Assembly: GCA_050485645.1 (NCBI GenBank)
Contig: JBJHBT010000016.1
Coordinates: 1-64,000, forward strand
From: JBJHBP01 sp050485645
Lineage (GTDB): Bacteria; Pseudomonadota; Gammaproteobacteria; Steroidobacterales; Rariloculaceae
Reading direction: 5' to 3'
DNA length: 64,000 nucleotides
In this document: positions 35,541 through 44,077 of the stretch, in pieces
Position numbering within the stretch: the stretch's first letter is position 1
How the letters are laid out: every line of letters begins with the position of its first letter
Notes under the pieces: model-generated
Databases searched by the model: none
What the model saw: only the letters and a program-made list of their open reading frames with translations
What the model was told of the DNA's origin: nothing
Position numbers and translations under genes: made by a program

Positions 35541-36281
35541 ATGAACGATCCGATCACGTCCTTGCCGGCATCGTCCCCGGTGTCCGGTGAACTCCCGACG
35601 CTCCGTGGCCTGGTGCTGGCTGGTGGCTTCAGCCGCCGCATGCGGCAGGACAAGGGCGCCATGGATTACCACGGCGTGCCGCAGGTGCGCTGGTGCCACG
35701 ATCTGCTGGCGGAATTCTGCGCGTCGGTGCATGTCTCGGTGCGCGTGGCCCAGGTCGCGACGTCCGAGCCCGAACCCGAGCCCTCGCCAGCGCACAGGAC
35801 CGACTTCGCGCCGGTCCCGGCGCCCCGGCGCGAGCAGGCGGCGTATCGCGGCCTGCCGCTGATCCTGGATCGCGATGCCGATATCGGGCCGGCGTCCGGG
35901 CTGTTGGCAGCCTGGCATCTGCACCAGAACAGTGCATGGCTGGCGCTGGCGGCGGACATGCCGCTGGTGACGCGCGATCTGCTGGCGCTTCTGGTGCGGG
36001 GGCGTGATCCGACAGCTCTGGCCACCGCCTTCAGGCACGCTGACGGCACTTTGGAGCCGTTGTGCGCGATCTGGGAGCCGGATGCCGGGCGGAGGCTTGC
36101 CGAGTCGGTGGCGGCCGGGAAATCGTCTCTCAGGCGCCTGCTGGAGGGTGCCGGCGTGAGGGTGCTGGAGCCTGCCGATCCGGCTGCGCTGGTCAGCATC
36201 AACAGGCCGGAGGAAGACGCCGTGGCGCGCGCCCGGATCGCCGCCGCAAAGGCGCCCGGCGAAGGCCTGCCGGAGGCCTGA
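35541..36281 (+). CDS. mobA: MobA-like molybdenum cofactor guanylyltransferase
   Basis: This 246-residue nucleotidyltransferase has the MobA signature LVLAGGFSRRMRQDKGAM at residues 25-42 and LAADMPLVTRDLLALL with the metal-binding Asp. MobA transfers GMP from GTP to molybdopterin to give the guanylylated cofactor used by DMSO-reductase-type enzymes. The protein is slightly longer than usual because of a Pro/Glu-rich insertion near residues 75-95. No other molybdenum-cofactor gene is nearby, so it stands alone after the tRNA genes. A MobA-like protein with other nucleotide chemistry cannot be fully excluded. Confidence 0.85.
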   Translation: MNDPITSLPASSPVSGELPTLRGLVLAGGFSRRMRQDKGAMDYHGVPQVRWCHDLLAEFCASVHVSVRVAQVATSEPEPEPSPAHRTDFAPVPAPRREQAAYRGLPLILDRDADIGPASGLLAAWHLHQNSAWLALAADMPLVTRDLLALLVRGRDPTALATAFRHADGTLEPLCAIWEPDAGRRLAESVAAGKSSLRRLLEGAGVRVLEPADPAALVSINRPEEDAVARARIAAAKAPGEGLPEA

Positions 36282-36741
36282 TGTCGCAGAATAACCACGC
36301 TTGCGGGCCTTTCCGGGGGCGATTATGTGCAGCCACCGGCTGGTATTGCAACTTATTGAAATAAAAAGATAAAAAATCCGGCCTTGGCGATCCGTGCGGC
36401 GGCGGGTATCCTCCCCACAGCTCATTTACGGATGACCCACCTGTTTTTTTGAGGGCGCGCTGTCGGGCTCGGAGCCTGTCGGAAGCCATGGGTAGTCCCG
36501 TCGGTCGGCGGCGGTTTCCTGGGGCGCTGAGTGAGACAGCGCAGCCCTCGTTTCGATTCACGATCCACGTTCAGATTTCTTTTTTCAACGGCACGAAGAC
36601 AACGTGATGCACGCCAGTCGAAATACGCCGGGCGTTGCACAACCGGTGACGTACACTCTGTGACGCACGCTGGCGATGCAGACTGGCTGCTACACGGTGC
36701 ATCACACTGTCGATCCGCAACGAGTAAACCGCAACGAGTCC
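36282..36741. other. Long non-coding stretch upstream of the DegT-prsR operon
   Basis: These 460 bases hold no convincing gene. They contain an AT-rich patch near 36340-36380 and a T7 run near 36444-36450. A 9-bp inverted pair, GTGATGCAC at 36604-36612 and GTGCATCAC at 36697-36705, is present, as is an 11-bp direct repeat CCGCAACGAGT at 36715-36725 and 36729-36739, just before the DegT start. It is the likely promoter and regulatory region of the operon. I did not find a good -24/-12 promoter. Confidence 0.5.
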
Positions 36742-37950
36742 ATGAACCACACACTGAAGCGCGCAGCCGAAAACGACATTGAAGTGCCTCTGCTCGATCT
36801 TAGAGCGCAGTATCAGCAGTTCCGATCACAGGCGCTGGAGGTCATCGCCGAAGTCTGTGAAAGTCAGCAGTTCATTCTCGGACCGCGTGTGCGTGAGCTC
36901 GAAGCGCAGTGCGCCGCGTATGCCGGCGCGCGTCACGGGATCGGCCTGTCGTCGGGTACCGATGCGCTGCTGATCGCGTTGATGGCGCTGGACATCGGTC
37001 CGGGCGATGAAGTCATCACCACGCCGTATACCTTCTTCGCCACCGCCGGTGTCGTCGTGCGTCTGGGCGCACGGCCGGTGTTCTGTGATATCCGTCCGCA
37101 TGATTTCAATATCGATCCGCAGGCGGTGCGCGATTTTCTGGAACAGCAGTGTGAACGGCGTGATGGACGCATCGTCAATCGTGTCACCGGTGGCACGGTC
37201 AAGGCGCTGATCCCGGTGCACCTGTACGGGCAGATGGCCGACATGCCGGCGCTGATGAAGCTGGCGAACGAGTTCGGCCTGGCGGTGATCGAAGACGCCG
37301 CACAGGCCATCGGTTCGGAGCTCGAGGACGGTCGCCGTGCCGGCGGCATCGGCGACATTGGCTGTTTCTCGTTTTTTCCCACCAAGAACCTGGGCGCCTT
37401 CGGCGATGCGGGCATGTGCGTTGCCAACGACGAGGCGCTGGCCCGCAGGCTGACGATTCTGCGTGTGCACGGCGGCGAGCCCAAGTACTACCATTCGCTG
37501 GTCGGTGGCAATTTCCGTATCGACGAGCTGCAGGCGGCGGTGCTGCTGGTGAAGCTGCCGCTGTTGGATGGCTGGACGGCCGGCCGGCAGCGCAACGCGC
37601 AGATCTACCGGGAGCTGTTCGCCGAGGCGCGGCTTGACGATGTCATCCGGCTGCCGGCGGTGACACCCGGTTACCGACACATATTCAACCAGTTCGTCAT
37701 CCGCACAACGCGCCGTGATGAGCTGCGCGCGTTTCTGCAGGCGAACAGGGTGGGCACGGAAATCTACTACCCGATGCCGCTGCATCAGCAGGCGTGCTTC
37801 GCGAATCTGGGTCATCAGCGTGACGATTTCCCCGAATCCGCGCGCGCCGCCGAGGAGACCCTCGCGCTGCCGATCTATCCGGAGCTGCGCCGCGAGCAGC
37901 TGGAGCGCGTCGTCGCCCTGATCGCGCGCTTCTTCGAAACGCATGTCTGA
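36742..37950 (+). CDS. DegT/DnrJ/EryC1/StrS-family aminotransferase
   Basis: This 402-residue PLP enzyme converts a nucleotide keto-sugar to an amino sugar. It has PLLDLRAQYQQFRSQAL at the N-terminus, then SSGTDALLIALMAL and TTPYTFFATAGVV. VIEDAAQAIGSE supplies the cofactor Asp, SFFPTKNLGAFGDAG the PLP lysine, and GGNFRIDELQAAVL closes the pattern, matching the WbpE/ArnB-like group. The ATG at 36742 is chosen, but the frame is open upstream with another ATG at 36676. Its 3' end overlaps the start of prsR by 8 bases. The pairing with this regulator suggests it belongs to an exopolysaccharide pathway controlled by PrsR. It differs clearly from the aminotransferase at 26017. Confidence 0.9.
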   Translation: MNHTLKRAAENDIEVPLLDLRAQYQQFRSQALEVIAEVCESQQFILGPRVRELEAQCAAYAGARHGIGLSSGTDALLIALMALDIGPGDEVITTPYTFFATAGVVVRLGARPVFCDIRPHDFNIDPQAVRDFLEQQCERRDGRIVNRVTGGTVKALIPVHLYGQMADMPALMKLANEFGLAVIEDAAQAIGSELEDGRRAGGIGDIGCFSFFPTKNLGAFGDAGMCVANDEALARRLTILRVHGGEPKYYHSLVGGNFRIDELQAAVLLVKLPLLDGWTAGRQRNAQIYRELFAEARLDDVIRLPAVTPGYRHIFNQFVIRTTRRDELRAFLQANRVGTEIYYPMPLHQQACFANLGHQRDDFPESARAAEETLALPIYPELRREQLERVVALIARFFETHV

Positions 37951-39328
37951 ACCCAACCACAAGGCTGCCGCTCGCAAGCTCCTGATCGTTGAGGACGATC
38001 CGGGCATCCAGAGCCAGCTTCGCTGGTGCTTCGAGAACTATGAGGTGATCGCCGCGGGTGATCGCGACAGTGCGATTGCCGAGCTGCGCCGTCACGAGCC
38101 GCCTGTTGTGCTTCAGGACCTGGGTCTGCCGCCGGATGACTCCGGTGTCAGCGAGGGGTTCGCAACGCTCACCGAGATCCTGGCGCTGTCGCCGCACACC
38201 AAGGTGATCGTGGTCACCGGCAACGGTGATCAGTCCAATGCCGTGAAGGCCGTGGCGCTGGGTGCCTACGATTTCTACGAAAAGCCGGTCGACTTCGATG
38301 TGCTGCAGCTCATCGTCGGTCGTGCCTATCACATCCATGAGCTCGAGGAGGAGAACCGTCGCCTGCTGGCGAATGTTCAGGCCTCGCCGCTGGATGGCAT
38401 CATCGCCGCCAGCGACGCAATGATGCGTGTCTGCCGCATGGTCGAGAAGATTGCGCCGACCAACGCGACCACGCTGCTGCAGGGCGAATCCGGCACCGGC
38501 AAGGAACTGCTCGCGCACGCCATTCACGGCCTGAGTCCGCGCGCCAAGGCGCCGTTCGTGGCGATCAACTGCGCGGCGATTCCCGACACGCTGCTGGAAT
38601 CGGAGCTGTTCGGATTCGAAAAGGGTGCGTTCACCGGCGCCGTGAAGCAGACGCCGGGCAAGATCGAAGGCGCCAATGGCGGCACCCTGTTTCTGGACGA
38701 GATCGGCGACATGCCGCTGGCGCTGCAGGCCAAGCTGCTGCGTTTCCTTCAGGAACGCGTCGTGGAGCGGGTCGGTGGCCGCACGGAAATTCCGGTGGAT
38801 GTACGTGTGGTCTGCGCCACCAACCAGAAGCTGTCCGATGCGATCAAGGTGGGCGGGTTTCGCGAGGATCTCTACTACCGCATCAGCGAGATCACGATCG
38901 ATATTCCGCCGCTGCGCGAACGCGACGGAGGCCGCATCGTGCTCGCGCGGCACCTGCTCACGCGGTTCTCGGAGCAGCAGGGTCGCAGTTTCCGCGGCTT
39001 CTCCGACGATGCCCAGGATGCCATCGATTCCTATCCGTGGCCGGGCAACGTTCGGGAAATGGAGAACAAGATCAGGGGCGCGGTGATACTCGCCGAAGGC
39101 AAGTCGGTGACCGCGGCCGATCTTGGCATCGCGGCCGGGGAATCCAGGAACCTGAATCTGCGTGTCGTCCGCCAGGAAGCTGAAACCCGCGCCATCAATG
39201 ATGCGCTGATCCGCTCGTCGGGCAATATCTCGCGTGCCGCGGAACTGCTCGGCATCACCCGTCCGACGCTCTACGACCTGATGACGAAGCACGGCATCGA
39301 TGTCGACGCCGTCGTCAACGCTGACTGA
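37943..39328 (+). CDS. prsR: PrsR-type sigma-54 response regulator (PEP-CTERM system)
   Basis: This 461-residue regulator activates RpoN-dependent promoters. The receiver domain (1-130) has LLIVEDDPGIQ and phospho-acceptor Asp59 in LQDLGLPPD. The AAA+ domain has Walker A GESGTGKE (181-188), GAFTGA (228-233) for sigma-54 contact and LFLDEIGD. The C-terminal helix-turn-helix is NISRAAELLGITRPTLYDLM. Details such as QLRWCFENYEV, DSGVSEGFATL, AYHIHELEEENRR and LNLRVVRQEAE match the PrsR family, which with the kinase PrsK controls exosortase/PEP-CTERM exopolysaccharide clusters. No PrsK, exosortase or PEP-CTERM protein is seen in the window. The gene overlaps the DegT aminotransferase by 8 bases. 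Confidence 0.92.
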   Translation: MSEPNHKAAARKLLIVEDDPGIQSQLRWCFENYEVIAAGDRDSAIAELRRHEPPVVLQDLGLPPDDSGVSEGFATLTEILALSPHTKVIVVTGNGDQSNAVKAVALGAYDFYEKPVDFDVLQLIVGRAYHIHELEEENRRLLANVQASPLDGIIAASDAMMRVCRMVEKIAPTNATTLLQGESGTGKELLAHAIHGLSPRAKAPFVAINCAAIPDTLLESELFGFEKGAFTGAVKQTPGKIEGANGGTLFLDEIGDMPLALQAKLLRFLQERVVERVGGRTEIPVDVRVVCATNQKLSDAIKVGGFREDLYYRISEITIDIPPLRERDGGRIVLARHLLTRFSEQQGRSFRGFSDDAQDAIDSYPWPGNVREMENKIRGAVILAEGKSVTAADLGIAAGESRNLNLRVVRQEAETRAINDALIRSSGNISRAAELLGITRPTLYDLMTKHGIDVDAVVNAD

Positions 39329-39378
39329 AGTCGGTCACCGGCTTCGGCCTTTGGCGCTGGCTTTGACTTCGACCTCGG

Positions 39379-39399
39379 CCGTCGATCAGCCGGCGACGG
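39379..39399. terminator. Possible hairpin between convergent prsR and glrR
   Basis: CCGTCG at 39379-39384 and CGACGG at 39394-39399 form a 6-bp GC-rich stem with a 9-base loop in the 88-base gap between two converging genes. No T-run follows on either strand, so it is a weak terminator candidate only. Confidence 0.3.
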
Positions 39400-39416
39400 T
39401 CAATGGCGGTTGACGC

Positions 39417-40778
39417 TCACTCCTTGAACTGCTCGGGATTCAGCTTGTGTCGCGCCAGCAGTTTGTAGAAATCGGTGCGGTTGCGCTTGGCGAGCCGCGC
39501 CGCCTGGCTGACATTGCCGCCGGTGATATGCAGCAGCTGTGACAGATAGCTGCGCGTGAACTCGTCGCGCGCGTCCGAGAACGACGGCAGTTCCTGTGAG
39601 CGTTCGCCCAGTGCGGTGCGCACCTGCTCGGCGGCAATCACCCGCGTGGGACTCAGCGCCACGTTCTGGCGCACCACGTTGTACAGCTCGCGGACATTGC
39701 CGGGCCAGTCGTTGGCCACCAGCAGCTCCACCGCTTCCGGCGCATAGACCTTGCGATCCTGTCCGGACTCGGCGGCGATCTGTTCGAGGAAGTGATCCAC
39801 CAGCAGCGGCACGTCTTCACGCCGCGTGCGCAGCGGCGGCAGATGGATGTTCACGACATTGAGCCGATAGTACAGATCCTCGCGGAACGATCCCGCCACC
39901 ATCAGGTCCTTGAGATCGCGGTGGGTCGCTGATATGACACGCGTGTCCACGTCCACGGCGTTGGTGGCGCCCACCGGACGCACCTGGTGCTCCTGGAGTA
40001 CGCGCAGCAGCTTCACCTGCAGTCGCATCGGCATGTCGCCGATCTCGTCCAGCAGCAGCGTCCCGCCGTGGGCGGCCTGGAACAGGCCCTTGTGGCTGCG
40101 GTGCGCACCGGTGAACGCGCCCTTCTCGTGACCGAACAGTTCGGATTCGAGCAGGTTCTCGGCCATGGCGCTGCAGTTGATTGCCACGAACGGTTTGTCG
40201 CAGCGCGGACTGGCGCGATGAATGGCGCGCGCGATCAGCTCCTTGCCGGTGCCCGACTCACCGGTGATCAGCACTCGCGTGTCGGTGCCGGCCACCATAT
40301 TCGCCTGTTTCAGGCAGGCTTCCATCGCCGCGCTGCGCGTGATGATCTCCAGGTTGCCGTGGTCGCTCCTGGGCAGACCGGAAAGCTTCATGGCACGCTC
40401 GACATAGGACAGCAGCTGGTCCTTGTCGATGGGCTTGGTGAGAAACCCGAAAGCGCCGCTCTGCGTGGCTTCGACCGCGTCCGGAATCGTGCCGTGCGCG
40501 GTGAGCAGCAGCACGCACAGCCCCGGACGCTGGCGCTGGATCTCCTTCAGCAGCCCGATGCCGTCCATCTTCTCCATGCGCAGGTCGCTGATGACGAGGT
40601 CCGGCCGAAAGCGGGGCAGGGCGGACAGCGCTTCGGCGGCGCTTTCCACGGCTTCCACGTCGTACTTTTCGGCGCTGAGCCGGATGCTGAGCAGCCGCAG
40701 CAGCCCCGGATCGTCGTCGACGAGCAGGATGCGGCCGCGGTGCGGGGATTCCGTATTATTGGGGCGAGTCTGAACCAT
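39417..40778 (-). CDS. glrR: GlrR/QseF-type sigma-54 response regulator
   Basis: This 453-residue NtrC-family activator has a receiver domain with acceptor Asp65 in LVISDLRMEKMDGI. The AAA+ domain has Walker A GESGTGKE (173-180), GAFTGA (220-225) and LLLDEIGD. The C-terminal Fis-like helix-turn-helix is ISxAAR-like, in GGNVSQAARLAKRNRTDFYKLL. In enterobacteria GlrR, phosphorylated by GlrK, drives sigma-54 transcription of glmY and links to cell-envelope state. The start at 40778 lies 23 bases inside the end of the lipoprotein gene, so the genes are coupled. The cassette order, kinase then lipoprotein then regulator, is the classic one. Confidence 0.92.
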   Translation of the reverse strand: MVQTRPNNTESPHRGRILLVDDDPGLLRLLSIRLSAEKYDVEAVESAAEALSALPRFRPDLVISDLRMEKMDGIGLLKEIQRQRPGLCVLLLTAHGTIPDAVEATQSGAFGFLTKPIDKDQLLSYVERAMKLSGLPRSDHGNLEIITRSAAMEACLKQANMVAGTDTRVLITGESGTGKELIARAIHRASPRCDKPFVAINCSAMAENLLESELFGHEKGAFTGAHRSHKGLFQAAHGGTLLLDEIGDMPMRLQVKLLRVLQEHQVRPVGATNAVDVDTRVISATHRDLKDLMVAGSFREDLYYRLNVVNIHLPPLRTRREDVPLLVDHFLEQIAAESGQDRKVYAPEAVELLVANDWPGNVRELYNVVRQNVALSPTRVIAAEQVRTALGERSQELPSFSDARDEFTRSYLSQLLHITGGNVSQAARLAKRNRTDFYKLLARHKLNPEQFKE

Positions 40779-41430
40779 TCTCACGTTCCCTGATTGAGCG
40801 TTCAATATTGGCAATGGCGTCGAGCCGCTCGAGCGCATCCTCGAGCTCTGCGCGCAGACGCCGGTTTTCCTCCAGCGCAGCTGCCAGACGTCGGGCATTC
40901 GCGGACTGCTGCTGTTCCAGTTCCGTGGCATTGCGGCTGCGCAGCTGTTCCGTCTCTGCGTCCAGTTTCAGCGTCTGTTCGGCCTGATTGAGGAAGATCG
41001 CGGCCAGCACCCGTTCTTCAGGCAGCAGTGTATTGCCGGAGGCGAGCAGCTGGTTGAGCAGACGCTGCGCGTCGGCGGCATTGCTCCAGGCATGGCCCGG
41101 CGTGGCATGGATCAGCGCCATGCGCAGCCGGTTGGTGGTGGTGGGCGAGCGGCTCAGTGCGTCGGCCGCGTCACGGTAGGCGTCGGCCTGCTGCACGGGG
41201 TCGTCGCTGGCCAGCGCGTGCACCGCCTCGAGATAGATGCCCACACCGTTGCCTGTTATCCGTGTCAACGAACCATCGGCGGACGAGGCGGGCGCATCGA
41301 CACCGTTCCCGTCCCCGAGGATTCCGCCCATGCCGCTGCAGCCGGCCATGGCGGCCAGCACAAGCATCGCCCCGATCCGGTACGCCGGCGCGCGGAGCAT
41401 GTGTCGCAGTCTGTGTAATGAATCAGGCAT
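40756..41430 (-). CDS. QseG-like outer-membrane lipoprotein
   Basis: This 224-residue lipoprotein has a signal sequence ending in the lipobox LAAMAGC, with lipidation at Cys31. The middle holds a helical repeat-like part (ASDDPVQQADAYRDAADAL), and the C-terminal 90 residues form a coiled coil (ATELEQQQSANARRLAAALEENRRLRAEL broken into heptads). Sequence identity to QseG is not obvious by eye. Its place between glrK and glrR, with overlaps of 8 and 23 bases, and the lipoprotein plus coiled-coil layout match QseG, which modulates the kinase GlrK (QseE). Function is therefore inferred mainly from context. Confidence 0.8.
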   Translation of the reverse strand: MPDSLHRLRHMLRAPAYRIGAMLVLAAMAGCSGMGGILGDGNGVDAPASSADGSLTRITGNGVGIYLEAVHALASDDPVQQADAYRDAADALSRSPTTTNRLRMALIHATPGHAWSNAADAQRLLNQLLASGNTLLPEERVLAAIFLNQAEQTLKLDAETEQLRSRNATELEQQQSANARRLAAALEENRRLRAELEDALERLDAIANIERSIRERENGSDSPQ

Positions 41431-42886
41431 TGGCCACCAGAAGCGGTCTGTCCGCCGCGCGACGCAGCGGCAGGCGCACCTGAAAACGCGCGCCGGGGTT
41501 GTCATTGAGGACCAGTCTCACCGTGCCACCATGCGCCTGCACGCATTCGGCCACCACCGACAGGCCGATACCGGTGCCGCCCACCGGACCGCCCTGCATG
41601 CGACGTCCCTGATAGAACGCTTCGAATATGCGGTCGCCGTCCTCGGGCGCGACGCCCGGCCCGCTGTCGGACACATCGATCACCAGCTCGTCGCCGTGCA
41701 TGGCCGCATCGATCTGGATGGCGCCGTCCGGTGGCGTGAACTTGATGGCATTGGACAGCAGGTTCTCCAGTACCAGACGCAGCTTGCCGGCATCGGCGCG
41801 CACATTGATCGACTCGACGTTGATCTGCAGTCTGATGCGCTGCTTGGAGATCGTCAGCCGATGCTGGCTGAGTATGCCGAAGACCAGTGGCTTGAGTTCG
41901 AACTCGGTGATTTCCAGTCGCGCCGTGTTGGTCTGCCAGGCACTGAACGTGAGCAGGTTCTCGATCAGCTGCTGAAGCTTGAGGCCGTTGTCGCGCAGGA
42001 TGGACGTTACCTCGGTCTGCTGTTTGTCCAGCGATCCCACCGAGCCGTCCAGCAGCAGCTCCGTACCCTCGCGGATATTGGCCAGCGGTGTCTTGAGTTC
42101 GTGCGACATGTGGCGCAGGAAGCGGTTCTTTTCTTCCGCCGACTCCATCAGCCGCAGCCGCAGCCATTCCAGCTTACGTCCCAGCGCCTCGATGTCACGC
42201 GGCCCGGCAACCTCGATCTGATGATTGAAATCGCCTTCGCCCAACGCCCTGATCGCCCGGTCCACGCGTCGCATCGGGCGTCCGACCACCACCAGAAAGA
42301 ACAGCACCAGCAGCGCTGTTCCCGGAATCAGCGCGGCCGACTGCCAGACCAATGACTGGCGCGCGGAGCGGCTGTCTTCCTGCAACTGGCCGAGTTTGTC
42401 GTTGACCAGACCGCGCGTGACCTGCGCGACCTCGCGGGCGTCGGCGTTCATGGCGCGGAATGTGTCGATTATCCTTTCGTCCGGCGCACCTTCCTGCGTG
42501 GGCGCGGAAAGGATGTTGCGAACGGTTGCCGCGCGCATCACGATGGCCGACAGCTGCGCTGTGACCTCCTCGCTTTGCGGCAGGTTGGTCAGTGCCTGGG
42601 TGCTGCGCGCCAGGGAAACCAGGTCGCCGTCGAACAGGGTCAGAAGTCCCGGATCCGGGATCACCAGATACTGAAGCGCGCTGCGCTGCATGTCGCCCAG
42701 CAGGGACGCGATGCGCTGATTCTCGCGCGTGATGGCGGCGCTTTCGTTCACCACGGTCTCGCTGGCCAGGGCATGGCGGCCCAGCGTCGCCACCGCGTTG
42801 CCCACCGCGATCAGCAGCGGCAGCGCGACCAGTGCCAGACCCAGCAGGATCAGGCCGAGCAGTGTTCGCGGGCGCCCCAGCCTCAT
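41423..42886 (-). CDS. glrK: GlrK/QseE-type sensor histidine kinase
   Basis: This 487-residue membrane kinase has an N-terminal helix (residues 9-32), a periplasmic helical sensor region to about 180, a second helix (183-203) and a HAMP-like segment. The HisKA domain has FLRHMSHELKTPLANI with phospho-acceptor His262. The ATPase domain carries VLENLLSNAIKFTPP (N box), DSGPG (G1) and GGTGIGLSVV (G2). The DKLGQLQEDSRSARQ stretch before the second helix and ANIREGTELLLDGSVGSL are characteristic of GlrK. The longer open frame upstream is not family-like, so the ATG at 42886 is used. It heads the glrK-lipoprotein-glrR operon. Confidence 0.92.
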   Translation of the reverse strand: MRLGRPRTLLGLILLGLALVALPLLIAVGNAVATLGRHALASETVVNESAAITRENQRIASLLGDMQRSALQYLVIPDPGLLTLFDGDLVSLARSTQALTNLPQSEEVTAQLSAIVMRAATVRNILSAPTQEGAPDERIIDTFRAMNADAREVAQVTRGLVNDKLGQLQEDSRSARQSLVWQSAALIPGTALLVLFFLVVVGRPMRRVDRAIRALGEGDFNHQIEVAGPRDIEALGRKLEWLRLRLMESAEEKNRFLRHMSHELKTPLANIREGTELLLDGSVGSLDKQQTEVTSILRDNGLKLQQLIENLLTFSAWQTNTARLEITEFELKPLVFGILSQHRLTISKQRIRLQINVESINVRADAGKLRLVLENLLSNAIKFTPPDGAIQIDAAMHGDELVIDVSDSGPGVAPEDGDRIFEAFYQGRRMQGGPVGGTGIGLSVVAECVQAHGGTVRLVLNDNPGARFQVRLPLRRAADRPLLVANA

Positions 42887-42995
42887 ATCGCGCCGTACCT
42901 GTACTGCGCGAGCACGGCGGCCGTAGGCGTGGCGGGTTTGCGGATGATGGATTTGGACATCGTGCAGTCGGCGGTGTTGTGGATCTGTTTGCGAT

Positions 42996-44021
42996 TCAGG
43001 CGTTATGCCCCGGCCGATCACTCGAAGCGGACCACCCGTCAGCCGCGAGGCGCTGTTCCCAGCGCAGCGCGGTGGCGACGATGCCGGTCAGGTCATCGTG
43101 ACGTGGGGTCCATCCCAGCACCTGACGGATGCGATCGGCGCGGGCGATCAGCGTGGGCGGGTCTCCGGGCCGGCGCTCGGCCTCGCGAATGTCAAGCTCG
43201 CGCCCGGCAACCCGTTCGACGGTGGCCAGCACCTCGCGCACGCTGTAGCCGCGCCCGTAGCCGCAGTTCAATGTCGTCGATTCGCCGCCGTTGCGCAAGT
43301 ACGCCAGCGCTTTCAGGTGGGCGTCGGCCAGATCCTCCACGTGGATGTAGTCGCGCACGCCGGTGCCGTCGGGCGTGGGGTAGTCTGTGCCGAAAATGGT
43401 CACGTGGCTGCGTTTGCCAACCACGGCTTCGCAGGCGACCTTGCTCAGCAGGGTGGCGTTCGGCGTGGCCTGGCCGATGCGCGCCTGGGGATCGGCCCCG
43501 GCCACGTTGAAGTACCTCAGCGCCACGTAGCGCAGGTCGGTCGCGGCGGCCACGTCGCGCAGCATCCATTCCGTCATCAGCTTGGACACGCCATACGGGT
43601 TGATCGGCGCCGTCGGGGTCTGTTCGGATGCGTAGCCGTCGGCCGGGATGCCGTACACGGCGGCGGTCGAGGAGAAGACGAAGTGCTTCACGCCCGCCGC
43701 TACGGAACGTTCCAGCAGCGTACGGCTGGCGCAGGTGTTGTTGCCGTAGTATTTCAGCGGCTGGCTGACCGACTCGGGGACGACGATATGCGCGGCGAAG
43801 TGCATCACGGTATCGATGTCGTGTCGGGCAAAGAGGTCGTCCAGACAGGCGCGGTCACCGGTACCACCTTCAATCAGATCGCCGTACAGAACGGCCTGTC
43901 GAAACCCGGTGGACAGGTTGTCGAGCACGATGACATGCTCTCCGGCTTCGCCCAGTTGTCTCACGATGTGAGAGCCGATGTAGCCGGCACCGCCGGTCAC
44001 GAGTATTGTTTTCCTGCTCAT
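42996..44021 (-). CDS. galE: UDP-glucose 4-epimerase
   Basis: This 341-residue extended SDR interconverts UDP-glucose and UDP-galactose (possibly also the N-acetyl forms). It has ILVTGGAGYIGSH (residues 6-18) for NAD, VFSSTAAVYG with the catalytic Ser/Thr near 118-119 and Tyr143-xxx-Lys147 in NPYGVSKLMTEW. LNCGYGRGYSVREVL is present, and length is typical. The ATG at 44021 is preferred over a start 19 codons upstream, because the NAD motif then begins at the normal distance and GAAG lies upstream. It sits upstream of glrK on the same strand with 109 bases between, and divergent from the lipoprotein protease gene. Confidence 0.95.
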   Translation of the reverse strand: MSRKTILVTGGAGYIGSHIVRQLGEAGEHVIVLDNLSTGFRQAVLYGDLIEGGTGDRACLDDLFARHDIDTVMHFAAHIVVPESVSQPLKYYGNNTCASRTLLERSVAAGVKHFVFSSTAAVYGIPADGYASEQTPTAPINPYGVSKLMTEWMLRDVAAATDLRYVALRYFNVAGADPQARIGQATPNATLLSKVACEAVVGKRSHVTIFGTDYPTPDGTGVRDYIHVEDLADAHLKALAYLRNGGESTTLNCGYGRGYSVREVLATVERVAGRELDIREAERRPGDPPTLIARADRIRQVLGWTPRHDDLTGIVATALRWEQRLAADGWSASSDRPGHNA

Positions 44022-44077
44022 GCGTATTCTTCGGGTGACATAATGAATCGGCGCGAGTGTAACAGTCTGGTCTGACA

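Noticed and set aside
37697..39292. A 531-codon open frame antisense to prsR
   Set aside because: It mirrors the conserved AAA+ gene and contains no recognisable domain.
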